Position numbers and translations under genes: made by a program. From Jejuia sp. UBA6058 (GTDB taxonomy: Bacteria > Bacteroidota > Bacteroidia > Flavobacteriales > Flavobacteriaceae), in assembly GCA_002428965.1 (NCBI GenBank), contig DIYI01000011.1, positions 1 through 64,000 of the forward strand: a DNA stretch of 64,000 nucleotides, given 5' to 3'. The stretch's first letter is position 1, and every line of letters begins with the position of its first letter. The notes under the pieces were generated by a model. The model worked only from the letters and a program-made list of their open reading frames with translations, was not told the origin of the DNA and ran no database searches. Shown piece after piece: positions 36,462-45,585 of this stretch.

Positions 36462-36556
36462 GATAGGTGCGTTAGGGATTGTAGAGGAAATCCTTTTTGT
36501 GAGGTACGAGCAAAAAGATTGGAACGGAAAGCCCGACCCGACAGGGTAACGCCCAA
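36462..36556. repeat. dispersed palindromic intergenic repeat, copy 2
   Basis: In reverse complement this reads TATTTTGGGCGTTACCC, GGGTCGGGCTTTCCG, a central stem (CTTTTTG 36493-36499 / CAAAAAG 36511-36517), then CTACAATCCCTAACGC. It is the same layout as 5791-5897 in the opposite orientation. The ends are nearly identical, while the central stem differs in sequence but remains paired. It lies in the 567-bp gap between metK and ilvD, which otherwise holds the metK leader and the ilvD leader. Confidence 0.75.
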
Positions 36557-36676
36557 AATATTTTAAACTTTTTTTTTGTTTGAACGTCATAAAAAAATAG
36601 ACTTAAAATATTGAAAAACAGGTAATTAAATAAGTTTTAAGTACAGTGAATTTAACCTGTAAAATGGCATGTAATC

Positions 36677-36762
36677 TTAGATAATCGCATAAACAAGTAT
36701 TTTCGTTCTCTGAAATTAAGAAATGCTGTTAAATTTCTTAAAATCATTGAGAGATTATCTAA
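36677..36762 (+). promoter_or_regulatory. structured leader of the ilv operon
   Basis: TTAGATAATC (36677-36686) pairs perfectly with GATTATCTAA (36753-36762). Inside is a perfect 9-bp hairpin, TTAAGAAAT (36716-36724) with ATTTCTTAA (36733-36741). The element ends 36 bp before the ilvD start. There is no T-tract after it and no leader peptide rich in Ile, Val or Leu codons, so a classical attenuator is not supported. It may be a ligand- or protein-binding leader. Confidence 0.4.
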
Positions 36763-36798
36763 AAAACTAAACAAGGCTTAAAAATATATTTGAAAATC

Positions 36799-38481
36799 AT
36801 GGGAGAACTTAATAAATATAGTAAAACAGTTACCCAAAACCCATCTCAACCAGCATCTCAGGCTATGTTATACGCTACTGGTTTTACTGATGAGGACATG
36901 AAGAAGGCGCAAATTGCCATTGGTAGTACAGGTTATGATGGAAACCCATGTAACATGCATCTAAATGATATTGCTGCTGAAATTAAAAAACAGATTAATG
37001 CACTTGGTCAAAAAGGGTTAACCTTTGGAACCATTGGGGTTTCTGATGGTATTTCTATGGGAACACCAGGAATGAAATATTCTTTGGCTTCCCGCGATAT
37101 TATTGCAGATTCCATGGAAACTGTTGTGAATGGAATGGCTTATGATGGTTTGATTGGAGTAGTAGGTTGTGATAAAAATATGCCTGGAGCTATTATTGCA
37201 ATGTTGAGATTAAACAGGCCTTCTATAATGGTGTATGGTGGAAGTGTGGCTTCTGGAAAATATAAAGGTCAAAAATTAAATATAGTTTCGGCATTTGAAG
37301 CTTTAGGTAAGAAGATTGCTGGTGAAATTGACGAAGCTGAATATAAAGAAATTATAAAAAGATCTATTCCTGGGGCTGGAGCTTGTGGTGGTATGTATAC
37401 GGCAAACACCATGGCGTCATCTATAGAATGTATGGGTATGGCGTTACCTTACAATTCTTCTATTCCAGCAGTAAATCCAAGTAAGTTAACCGAGGCTGAA
37501 CGTACTGCACAGGCTATGAAAAATCTTTTGGAATTAGATTTAAAGCCAAAAGATATTGTAACTAAAAAGTCTATCGAAAATGCAATTACTTTGGTAAACG
37601 CTTTGGGAGGTTCAACCAATGCGGTACTGCATTATTTAGCAATTGCATATGCTGCAGATATTGAGTTTACTCTGGAGGATTTTCAGCGCATTAGTGATAG
37701 AACGCCGCTAATTGGAGATTTAAAACCTTCTGGGAAATATTTAATGGAAGATGTTCATGGTATTGGAGGAACTCCGAAAATCATGAAATATTTGTTAGAA
37801 CAAGGATTTTTGCATGGTGATTGTATGACGGTTACTGGTAAAACTTTAGCAGAAAATCTTACTGATGTTGAAGCTATGGAGTTTGAGGACCAAGATTTAT
37901 TATATACTACTGATAAGGCTTTAAAATCTTCAGGAAATTTACAGATTCTTAAGGGTAATTTAGCTGAAGAAGGTGCAGTAGCCAAAATTTCTGGAAAAGA
38001 AGGATTAAAATTTGAAGGTAAGGCAGTGGTTTACGATAGTGAGCCAGAAGCTAATGAAGGAATTTCTAACGGTGAAGTTGAAAAAGGAAATGTAGTCGTC
38101 ATTAGATACGTTGGTCCTAAGGGAGGTCCAGGTATGCCAGAAATGCTAAAACCAACTTCTATGATTATGGGTGCAGGTTTAGGGAAATCTGTTGCGTTAA
38201 TTACTGATGGTCGTTTTTCTGGAGGTACTCACGGATTTGTGGTAGGCCACGTAACACCTGAGGCACAAGTTGGAGGAGCTATTGCTCTTGTTGAGACAGG
38301 AGATATTATTACGATTGATGCTGTTGATAATTCGATAACACTTAATATTTCTGAAGAAGAAATGGCAAGTAGAAAAGCAAAATGGCAAGCACCACCATTA
38401 AAATTCAAGAAAGGTATATTATTTAAATATGCTAAGTCTGTTGCATCGGCCTCTGAAGGTTGTGTGACTGATAAATATTAA
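36799..38481 (+). CDS. ilvD: dihydroxy-acid dehydratase
   Basis: It dehydrates 2,3-dihydroxy-3-methylvalerate/isovalerate in Ile/Val synthesis using an Fe-S cluster. It is 560 residues from the ATG at 36799 (MGELNKYSK); a TTG at 36790 would add three residues. Cluster and metal motifs are present: GNPCNMHLND (~45-54), VVGCDKNMPGAI (~117-128), IPGAGACGGMYTANTMAS (~185-202) and GRFSGGTHGFVVGHVTPEA (~470-488). It is the first gene of ilvD-ilvB-ilvN-ilvC-ilvA, all on the plus strand. A long structured leader precedes it. Confidence 0.97.
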   Translation: MGELNKYSKTVTQNPSQPASQAMLYATGFTDEDMKKAQIAIGSTGYDGNPCNMHLNDIAAEIKKQINALGQKGLTFGTIGVSDGISMGTPGMKYSLASRDIIADSMETVVNGMAYDGLIGVVGCDKNMPGAIIAMLRLNRPSIMVYGGSVASGKYKGQKLNIVSAFEALGKKIAGEIDEAEYKEIIKRSIPGAGACGGMYTANTMASSIECMGMALPYNSSIPAVNPSKLTEAERTAQAMKNLLELDLKPKDIVTKKSIENAITLVNALGGSTNAVLHYLAIAYAADIEFTLEDFQRISDRTPLIGDLKPSGKYLMEDVHGIGGTPKIMKYLLEQGFLHGDCMTVTGKTLAENLTDVEAMEFEDQDLLYTTDKALKSSGNLQILKGNLAEEGAVAKISGKEGLKFEGKAVVYDSEPEANEGISNGEVEKGNVVVIRYVGPKGGPGMPEMLKPTSMIMGAGLGKSVALITDGRFSGGTHGFVVGHVTPEAQVGGAIALVETGDIITIDAVDNSITLNISEEEMASRKAKWQAPPLKFKKGILFKYAKSVASASEGCVTDKY

Positions 38482-38489
38482 AATATTTT

Positions 38490-38541
38490 GTCATTCCTGG
38501 GCGGTCACTGAGCGGAGTCGAAGTGAAAGCGGGAATCTCAT
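38490..38541 (+). repeat. GTCATTCC / CACTGAGCGGAGTCGAAGTG intergenic repeat
   Basis: Between ilvD and ilvB lies TCATTCCTGGG, CACTGAGCGGAGTCGAAGTG and AAGCGGGAATCTCA. These modules are a common flavobacterial intergenic repeat, as I recall them. ATTCC and GGAAT at the ends can pair, and CACT/AGTG forms an inner stem. It is more GC-rich than its surroundings and is transcribed with the operon. Copy number in the genome cannot be judged here. Confidence 0.55.
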
Positions 38542-38559
38542 CAAATTAAAGTTGAGGTT

Positions 38560-40293
38560 ATGAACACTGAAACAATAAAAAAAGAAGAAAATAAAACAGC
38601 AAAAACAGAACGTATTACGGGTTGCGAAGCTATAATTCGTTGTTTAATTGCTGAGGGCGTTGATATACTTTATGGTTATCCTGGAGGAGCTATAATGCCA
38701 GTGTATGATGAATTGTACAAGTATCAAGATAGAATTCATCATGTATTAACACGTCACGAACAAGGTGCAGCACATGCAGCACAAGGATATGCGAGAATAT
38801 CTGGAAAAGTTGGGGTTGCTATGGCTACGTCTGGTCCAGGAGCAACCAACTTAATAACTGGTATTGCCGATGCGCAGATCGATTCTACACCAATAGTTTG
38901 TATCACAGGTCAAGTGCCTTCACATTTATTAGGTACAGATGCGTTTCAAGAAACTGATATTGTTGGCATTTCTACACCTGTTACAAAATGGAATGCTCAG
39001 GTTACTAAAGCATCAGAAATTCCAGAGGTTATGGCCAAAGCATTTTATATTGCAAAAAGTGGTAGGCCAGGGCCAGTACTTGTAGATATTACTAAGGATG
39101 CGCAGTTTGAGGAGTTCGATTTTAAATACGAAAAATGTACTGCGGTTAGAAGTTATAACCCAATTCCTAAAACAGATATTAATACGGTTAAAGCAGCGGC
39201 CGATTTAATTAATAATGCTGAAAAGCCAATGATTGTTTGGGGGCAAGGTGTTATTTTAGGTGAGGCGGAAGAGGAGTTAAAAGCTGTAGTTGAAAAATCT
39301 GGAGTACCAGCTGCTTGGACTATTTTAGGAGCTTCGGCTCTCCCAACATCTCACCCTTTAAATATAGGAATGGTAGGGATGCATGGTAATTATGCTCCTA
39401 ATAAACTAACCAACGAATGTGATGTTTTAATTGCCATAGGAATGCGTTTTGATGATCGTGTTACAGGCGATTTGAATACTTACGCTAAACAGGCAAAAAT
39501 CATTCATTTTGATATAGATCCTGCTGAAATTAATAAAAATGTAAAAGTGGATATTGCTGTTTTAGGAGATTCTAAGGAGAGTTTAGGACTGTTGCTTTCA
39601 GAATTGAATGCAAATTCTCATGAGTCATGGTTGCAGGAGTTCAAAGATTTATATGCCATTGAATATGATGCAGTAATTAAAGATGATTTATTGCCGGAGA
39701 AAGAAGGACTTACAATGGGTGAAGTGCTTAAAGAAATCAACACCTATAGTAATGGTGATGCAGCCATTGTTTCTGATGTTGGTCAGCATCAAATGATAGC
39801 ATGTCGTTATGCTGAATTCAATAAAACCAAAAGTAACATTACCTCTGGGGGTTTAGGTACTATGGGATTTGCATTACCAGCGGCTATTGGAGCTAAAATG
39901 GCAGAACCACATCGTGAGGTTGTGGCAATAATTGGTGATGGTGGTTACCAAATGAATATTCAAGAATTGGGTACAATTTTTCAGCAGAAAGTGGCGGTTA
40001 AGATTGTGGTATTGAATAATGAGTTTTTAGGTATGGTGCGCCAATGGCAACAGTTGTTTTTTGATAAGCGTTACGCCTCTACTGAAATGACAAATCCAGA
40101 TTTTGTAACAATAGCGAAAGGCTATCACATTGAAGCAAAGCGTGTAACTAAACGCGAAGAATTAGCGGATGCTGTCAAGGAAATGATTGAATCTAAATCG
40201 TCATATTTCTTAGAAGTCTGTGTGGAAAAAGAGGATAATGTATTCCCAATGATTCCTTCTGGAGCCTCGGTTTCAGATATCAGATTAAGCTAG
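38560..40293 (+). CDS. ilvB: acetolactate synthase large subunit
   Basis: Thiamine-diphosphate enzyme making acetolactate or acetohydroxybutyrate. 577 residues. The N-terminal PYR domain has GYPGGAIMPVYDEL and the RHEQGAAHAAQGYAR catalytic Glu region (~67-82). A central FAD-like domain follows. The C-terminal PP domain has the ThDP motif GDGGYQMNIQEL...NN (~466-494). FLGMVRQWQQLFFDKRY is typical of AHAS. The small subunit follows 22 bp downstream. Confidence 0.97.
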   Translation: MNTETIKKEENKTAKTERITGCEAIIRCLIAEGVDILYGYPGGAIMPVYDELYKYQDRIHHVLTRHEQGAAHAAQGYARISGKVGVAMATSGPGATNLITGIADAQIDSTPIVCITGQVPSHLLGTDAFQETDIVGISTPVTKWNAQVTKASEIPEVMAKAFYIAKSGRPGPVLVDITKDAQFEEFDFKYEKCTAVRSYNPIPKTDINTVKAAADLINNAEKPMIVWGQGVILGEAEEELKAVVEKSGVPAAWTILGASALPTSHPLNIGMVGMHGNYAPNKLTNECDVLIAIGMRFDDRVTGDLNTYAKQAKIIHFDIDPAEINKNVKVDIAVLGDSKESLGLLLSELNANSHESWLQEFKDLYAIEYDAVIKDDLLPEKEGLTMGEVLKEINTYSNGDAAIVSDVGQHQMIACRYAEFNKTKSNITSGGLGTMGFALPAAIGAKMAEPHREVVAIIGDGGYQMNIQELGTIFQQKVAVKIVVLNNEFLGMVRQWQQLFFDKRYASTEMTNPDFVTIAKGYHIEAKRVTKREELADAVKEMIESKSSYFLEVCVEKEDNVFPMIPSGASVSDIRLS

Positions 40294-40315
40294 TAGCACT
40301 TTAAAACCATTACTA

Positions 40316-40849
40316 ATGAGTCAAGAAATTAAGACATTCACCATATCTGTTTATACAGAAAATAATATCGGATTACTTAACCGTATTTCGGCTATTTTTC
40401 AGCGTAGACATATCAATATAGAGAGTTTAACTACGTCGCAATCTGAAATCAAAGATGTAAATCGTTTTGTAATCGTAGTTAAAATTACCGAAGACCAAGC
40501 TATAAAAGTAGTGCGTCAAATTGAAAAGCAGGTTGAAGCTATTCGCGCTTATTATCATACTAATGAAGAAACTATCTTCACTGAAAATTGTATGTTCAAA
40601 ATAAAGAGCGAATTACTTTTTGAAGAACCGCAAATTCAAAATATTATAAAGGATAGCGATTCAAGAATCGTTACTGTAAATCGTGAGTTCTTTGTATTGG
40701 AAAGTACGGGTAGACGTCATGAAATTGAAGAACTGCGTGAAAAATTAGACAAGTTCGGTATCATGCAGTTCGTACGATCAGGACGCATTGCAGTAACCAA
40801 AGACGAAATGAAAGTTTCCGAAATACTAGAAGAATTTAAAAATCAATAA
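40316..40849 (+). CDS. ilvN: acetolactate synthase small subunit
   Basis: Regulatory ACT-domain subunit that confers valine feedback. 177 residues. The ACT domain spans 5-80 (TISVYTENNIGLLNRISAIFQRRHINIESLT), and a second AHAS-specific ACT-like region (~95-175) contains IVTVNREFFVLESTGRRHEIEEL. It is placed between the large subunit and ilvC with short gaps (22 and 66 bp), so it is operon encoded. Confidence 0.95.
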   Translation: MSQEIKTFTISVYTENNIGLLNRISAIFQRRHINIESLTTSQSEIKDVNRFVIVVKITEDQAIKVVRQIEKQVEAIRAYYHTNEETIFTENCMFKIKSELLFEEPQIQNIIKDSDSRIVTVNREFFVLESTGRRHEIEELREKLDKFGIMQFVRSGRIAVTKDEMKVSEILEEFKNQ

Positions 40850-40915
40850 TAAACCAAAATTAAATAAGCATCTTGTGATTTAGGATGCAACATACTATTA
40901 AATCAAAAACAAAAA

Positions 40916-42391
40916 ATGGAAAATTATTTTAACACGCTTACATTAGCTGGTAAATTAGACCAATTGTCTAAATGTAGATTCATGGATGCTTCTGAGTTTG
41001 CAGATGGTGTTGATGCATTAAAAGGGAAGAAAGTAGTGATTGTAGGTTGTGGTGCCCAAGGGTTAAACCAAGGCTTGAATATGAGAGATTCTGGATTGGA
41101 TATTTCTTATACTTTACGTGAAGCGGCGATAAAAGAAAAAAGAGCATCTTATGTAAATGCAACTGAAAATGGATTTAATGTTGGAACATACGAAGAGTTA
41201 ATCCCAACTGCAGATTTGGTATGTAACCTTACTCCAGATAAGCAGCATACAAATGTGGTTAATGCTGTAATGCCTTTAATGAAAAAGGGTGCTACTTTGG
41301 CATATTCTCATGGATTCAACATTGTTGAAGAAGGAATGAAAATCCGCGAAGATTTAACAGTAATTATGTGTGCGCCTAAGTCTCCAGGTTCTGAAGTACG
41401 TGAAGAGTACAAGCGTGGTTTTGGTGTACCAACTTTAATCGCTGTTCACCCTGAAAACGACCCTGAAGGAAAAGGTTTAGCGCAAGCAAAAGCATATGCA
41501 GTTGCAACAGGTGGAGATAGAGCAGGTGTATTAGAATCGTCTTTTGTGGCTGAGGTGAAATCAGATTTAATGGGAGAACAAACCATTCTTTGTGGATTAT
41601 TGCAAACGGGTTCTATCCTTTGTTTTGATAAAATGGTAGAGAAAGGAATTGATCCCGGATATGCTTCAAAATTAATTCAGTACGGTTGGGAAACTGTTAC
41701 CGAAGGTTTAAAATATGGTGGTGTTACAAACATGATGGACAGATTGTCTAACCCAGCTAAAATTAAGGCTTTTGAATTATCAGAAGAACTAAAAGATATT
41801 ATGCGTCCGTTATTCCAAAAGCATATGGATGATATTATGGAAGGAGTATTCTCCAGTACCATGATGGCAGATTGGGCGAATAACGATGCGAACCTGTTAG
41901 GTTGGAGAGCGGCTACCGCTGAAACAGCTTTTGAAAAAACACCTGCAGGCGATGTTGAGATATCTGAGCAAGAGTACTATGATAACGGTGTGTTAATGGT
42001 AGCGTTCGTAAGAGCAGGTGTAGAGTTAGCATTTGAAGCTATGATAGAATCTGGAATTATTGACGAATCTGCGTACTACGAGTCATTACACGAAACTCCG
42101 CTTATTGCAAACACTATTGCCAGAAAGAAATTATATGAAATGAACCGTGTTATTTCTGATACGGCTGAGTATGGTTGTTATTTATTCGATCATGCATGTA
42201 AGCCTTTGTTAGAAGACTTTATGAAAGGAATTGATGTGGATGTTATTGGTAAGGCTTATGCTAAAGATAACGGTGAAGGTGTTGATAATGCAAAGTTAAT
42301 TGAAGTTAATGCTGCACTAAGAGCACACCCAGTAGAAAAGATTGGGACATTTTTGAGAACATCTATGACGGCTATGAAGCCAATAGTATAA
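40916..42391 (+). CDS. ilvC: ketol-acid reductoisomerase (class II)
   Basis: It isomerises and reduces acetolactate to dihydroxyisovalerate with NADPH. The 491-residue length marks the long class II enzyme (E. coli type). The Rossmann motif VVIVGCGAQGLNQGLNMRDSGLD (~35-57) is followed by YTLR, in the coenzyme-specifying loop. The catalytic knotted domain has APKSPGSEVREEYKRGFGVP (~146-165) and DLMGEQTILCGLLQTG (~213-228). It lies downstream of ilvN. A terminator-like hairpin follows before ilvA. Confidence 0.96.
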   Translation: MENYFNTLTLAGKLDQLSKCRFMDASEFADGVDALKGKKVVIVGCGAQGLNQGLNMRDSGLDISYTLREAAIKEKRASYVNATENGFNVGTYEELIPTADLVCNLTPDKQHTNVVNAVMPLMKKGATLAYSHGFNIVEEGMKIREDLTVIMCAPKSPGSEVREEYKRGFGVPTLIAVHPENDPEGKGLAQAKAYAVATGGDRAGVLESSFVAEVKSDLMGEQTILCGLLQTGSILCFDKMVEKGIDPGYASKLIQYGWETVTEGLKYGGVTNMMDRLSNPAKIKAFELSEELKDIMRPLFQKHMDDIMEGVFSSTMMADWANNDANLLGWRAATAETAFEKTPAGDVEISEQEYYDNGVLMVAFVRAGVELAFEAMIESGIIDESAYYESLHETPLIANTIARKKLYEMNRVISDTAEYGCYLFDHACKPLLEDFMKGIDVDVIGKAYAKDNGEGVDNAKLIEVNAALRAHPVEKIGTFLRTSMTAMKPIV

Positions 42392-42424
42392 CAGTACTAA
42401 ACTAAGCTAAACTTTGCTTAATGT

Positions 42425-42460
42425 TAAAGAGCCTTGCATTTTCTAATGTAGGGCTTTTTA
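42425..42460 (+). terminator. terminator after ilvC
   Basis: AAAGAGCCTTGCATT is imperfectly complementary to AATGTAGGGCTTTTT around a 4-nt loop, ending in a T run. It may stop or reduce read-through into ilvA. Confidence 0.7.
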
Positions 42461-42530
42461 TTTCTCTATCCATTAAGCTGTCTTTTAGAAATTTAACCCG
42501 TAACTTGCATTAGTGTTTTAATGTGCAAAG

Positions 42531-43796
42531 ATGAATAAGGAGCAAACCAAATATTTTCCTAACCTTGATGATGTCAAAAAAGCAGCTGATGTAATTAAAG
42601 ATGTTGCTACTGTGACACCGTTAACAAAGAATTTAAGGTATTCTAAATTATTTAATGCCAATATTCACTTCAAAAGGGAAGATCTGCAACAGGTACGTTC
42701 TTATAAAATTCGGGGGGCGTACAATAAAATAAGTTCGCTTTCGAAAGCTGAATCTGAAAAGGGGGTTGTTTGCGCAAGTGCCGGAAATCATGCACAAGGC
42801 TTTGCGTTATCCTGTAAGATATTGCAGATTATGGGAACTATTTTTATGCCTACTCCAACGCCAAATCAAAAACTAGAGCAGGTTAGAATGTTTGGTGAAG
42901 ATTTTATCGAAATAAGACTGGTTGGAGATACTTTTGACGATGCGTTTTATGCGGCTAAGGAAGAGTGCGATCGTTTGAATAAAATATTCATTCATCCGTT
43001 TAATGACGAAAAAATTATTGAAGGGCAAGCTACAGTAGGACTCGAAATTCTAGAGCAAACAAAAGAGCCCATAGATTATTTGTTTATTCCTGTGGGCGGT
43101 GGTGGACTCTCAGCTGGGGTATCATCTGTGTTTAAATTACTTTCACCAAGTACAAAAATTATTGGTGTTGAGCCCGAAGGTGCGCCATCTATGACGGTTT
43201 CAATACAAAATAATAAAAATACTACTATTCCTCATATAGAAAAATTTGTTGATGGTGCTGCGGTAAAACGTGTAGGTGATTTAACGTTTCCTATTTGTAA
43301 ACAGAATTTAGATAATATGATGACCGTTCCTGAGGGGAAAATTTGTCAGACTATTTTAGATCTATATAATCGTGACGCTATAGTTGTAGAACCTGCAGGA
43401 GCATTGAGTTTAGCGGCTTTAGATTTTTACGCAGAAGATATTAAGGGTAAAACCGTTGTATGCGTTGTAAGTGGTAGTAATAATGATATAACACGAACCG
43501 CCGAAATTAAAGAACGTGCACTACTGTACAAGAATTTAAAGCATTACTTTATTGTGAAGTTTCCACAGAGAGCAGGAGCTTTAAAAGAATTTGTGGTTGA
43601 TATTTTGGGGCCGAATGATGATATTACACATTTTGAATATACCAAAAAGACCAATAGAGAAAATGGAGCGGCAGTAGTGGGTATCGAGTTGAAATCTTCA
43701 AAAGATTTGGCTCCATTAATAGCCAAAATGAAGGCACGAAAATTTTATGGAGAATACTTAAATGATTCGCCAGATTTATTTCAATTTTTGGTTTAA
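42531..43796 (+). CDS. ilvA: threonine ammonia-lyase (biosynthetic-type)
   Basis: It deaminates threonine to 2-oxobutyrate, the first step to isoleucine. 421 residues. PLP Lys59 lies in SYKIRGAYNK, the substrate region is CASAGNHAQGFA (~82-93), and the glycine loop is PVGGGGLSAG (~184-193). The C-terminal part (~335-421) has one ACT-like regulatory domain (FPQRAGALKEFVVDILGP) rather than the two of E. coli IlvA. It follows ilvC by 139 bp with a terminator between, so it may have partly independent expression. Confidence 0.94.
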   Translation: MNKEQTKYFPNLDDVKKAADVIKDVATVTPLTKNLRYSKLFNANIHFKREDLQQVRSYKIRGAYNKISSLSKAESEKGVVCASAGNHAQGFALSCKILQIMGTIFMPTPTPNQKLEQVRMFGEDFIEIRLVGDTFDDAFYAAKEECDRLNKIFIHPFNDEKIIEGQATVGLEILEQTKEPIDYLFIPVGGGGLSAGVSSVFKLLSPSTKIIGVEPEGAPSMTVSIQNNKNTTIPHIEKFVDGAAVKRVGDLTFPICKQNLDNMMTVPEGKICQTILDLYNRDAIVVEPAGALSLAALDFYAEDIKGKTVVCVVSGSNNDITRTAEIKERALLYKNLKHYFIVKFPQRAGALKEFVVDILGPNDDITHFEYTKKTNRENGAAVVGIELKSSKDLAPLIAKMKARKFYGEYLNDSPDLFQFLV

Positions 43797-43985
43797 ACCT
43801 ATAATTGGTTAGTCTGTATCCAAATCCAAACTTCCAGTACATATTGAAGAAATTACGCAAACGATTTAGTTAGTTTTTGCTCTGTTTTTGTCCTTAAAAA
43901 TTTATTTTGTTAAGGTTTTGTCGACTTTTATAATGACGTTTAAGCCCATTATTAAATATCTTAGCACTACTAAAAACTAAATAAA

Positions 43986-45578
43986 ATGAGTAAAACACTA
44001 GCAAAAATACCTGAACCGTATCAAATTGATACGCTTTTGCATCAAACCACATATTTGGTTGATGGAGAATTGAAACAATGGAATGGGGATACTGCCGAAA
44101 TTTATTCCACCATTTCGTCAACTACAGATTATAAACCCACCTTATTAGGAACCATTCCTCAATTAGGAGGAGATGAAGCGCTAGAAGCTTTGAATTCTGC
44201 CGTCTCCGCTTATGATAATGGAAAAGGACTCTGGCCTACAATGAAGGTAGAAGATCGTATTGCTTGTATGGAAACCTTCGTGGAACAAATGAAAACGAAG
44301 CGTGATGAGGTAGTTAAACTCTTAATGTGGGAGATTGGGAAGAATTTATCAGATTCTGAAAAGGAATTTGATAGAACGGTTGAATACATATATGATACTA
44401 TTGAAGCGTACAAACAAATTGACAGAGATTCGGCTAGATTCGAGAAAAATTCTGGGGTGTATGCCCATATTCGTCGGGGGCCTTTGGGAGTGGTACTATG
44501 TTTAGGGCCTTATAACTACCCCCTTAATGAAACCTTCTGTTTATTGATTCCTGCCCTAATGATGGGTAATACAACCATATTTAAGCCTGCGAAATTAGGT
44601 GTACTTTTAATTTCTCCTTTATTAGAGGCGTTCCAAAATAGTTTTCCAAAAGGAGTCGTAAATATTGTATATGGACGCGGACGTGTTTTAGCAACACCTA
44701 TGATGGAGTCTGGTAAAATTGATGTTTTGGCATTAATTGGCAATAGTAAATCCGCAAATGCATTGCAGGGTCAACACCCTAAAGGTAATAGGTTGCGTAT
44801 GGTTTTAGGATTAGAGGCTAAGAACCCTGCTATTGTATTACCAGATGCAGATTTAGATTTGGCAGTTGATGAATGTATTGCAGGTACTTTATCGTTCAAC
44901 GGACAGCGTTGTACTGCTTTAAAGGTGCTGTATGTGCATGAATCTATTGTAGAAGAATTCAATAGAAGATTTGCCTACAAGGTAGATCAATTAAAATTCG
45001 GAAATCCATGGGATGATGGCGCAAAATTAACCCCGCTTCCTGAAGTTGATAAACCTTTCTATATTCAGGAATTGATAGATGACGCTAAAGAAAAAGGTGC
45101 AGTTATCTTGAATAAAAAAGGAGGTGAAACTTCGGAAAACTTCATCTTTCCTGCGGTATTATTTCCAGTAACCAAAGATATGAGAGTGTTTCAAGAGGAA
45201 CAGTTTGGGCCCGTAATTCCGGTCGTACCGTTTTCTGATATTGAAGAGCCTTTGGATGATATGGCAGAATCAGATTATGGACAGCAAGTAAGCTTATTTG
45301 GCAAAAATGTAACAACACTTTCTCCGTTAATTGATACGTTGGTAAATCTAGTGTGTCGCGTAAACCTAAATAGCTCTTGTCAACGTGGTCCAGACGTATA
45401 TCCGTTTACAGGAAGAAAAGATTCCGCAGTAGCAACCTTAAGTGTTACAGATGCATTACGTTCGTTCTCCATTAGGACTTTTGTGGCATCAAAAGACAAT
45501 GAATATAACAATGCGATTTTAAATGAGTTATTAGATAAAAAGACTTCTAATTTTATTAGTACCGATTATATTTTGTAG
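43986..45578 (+). CDS. gapN: NADP-dependent glyceraldehyde-3-phosphate dehydrogenase (GapN-like)
   Basis: A non-phosphorylating aldehyde dehydrogenase giving 3-phosphoglycerate and NADPH. 530 residues. ALDH signature residues are visible: Cys309 in SFNGQRCTALKVLYVHES, Glu277 in LGLEAKNP, the cofactor region GPYNYPLNETFCLLIPAL (~174-191) and PAKLGV (~201-206). The GapN assignment rests on overall resemblance (RRGPLGVVLCLGPYNYP, SSCQRGPDVYPFTGRKDSA). Another aldehyde dehydrogenase is possible. It starts a two-gene unit with a small secreted protein 7 bp downstream. Confidence 0.85.
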   Translation: MSKTLAKIPEPYQIDTLLHQTTYLVDGELKQWNGDTAEIYSTISSTTDYKPTLLGTIPQLGGDEALEALNSAVSAYDNGKGLWPTMKVEDRIACMETFVEQMKTKRDEVVKLLMWEIGKNLSDSEKEFDRTVEYIYDTIEAYKQIDRDSARFEKNSGVYAHIRRGPLGVVLCLGPYNYPLNETFCLLIPALMMGNTTIFKPAKLGVLLISPLLEAFQNSFPKGVVNIVYGRGRVLATPMMESGKIDVLALIGNSKSANALQGQHPKGNRLRMVLGLEAKNPAIVLPDADLDLAVDECIAGTLSFNGQRCTALKVLYVHESIVEEFNRRFAYKVDQLKFGNPWDDGAKLTPLPEVDKPFYIQELIDDAKEKGAVILNKKGGETSENFIFPAVLFPVTKDMRVFQEEQFGPVIPVVPFSDIEEPLDDMAESDYGQQVSLFGKNVTTLSPLIDTLVNLVCRVNLNSSCQRGPDVYPFTGRKDSAVATLSVTDALRSFSIRTFVASKDNEYNNAILNELLDKKTSNFISTDYIL

Positions 45579-45585
45579 CTATTTT

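Noticed and set aside
36667..36684. Possible short leader peptide before ilvD (ATG GCA TGT AAT CTT AGA)
   Set aside because: Only six codons with no run of Ile, Val or Leu codons and no terminator after it, so amino-acid attenuation is not supported.
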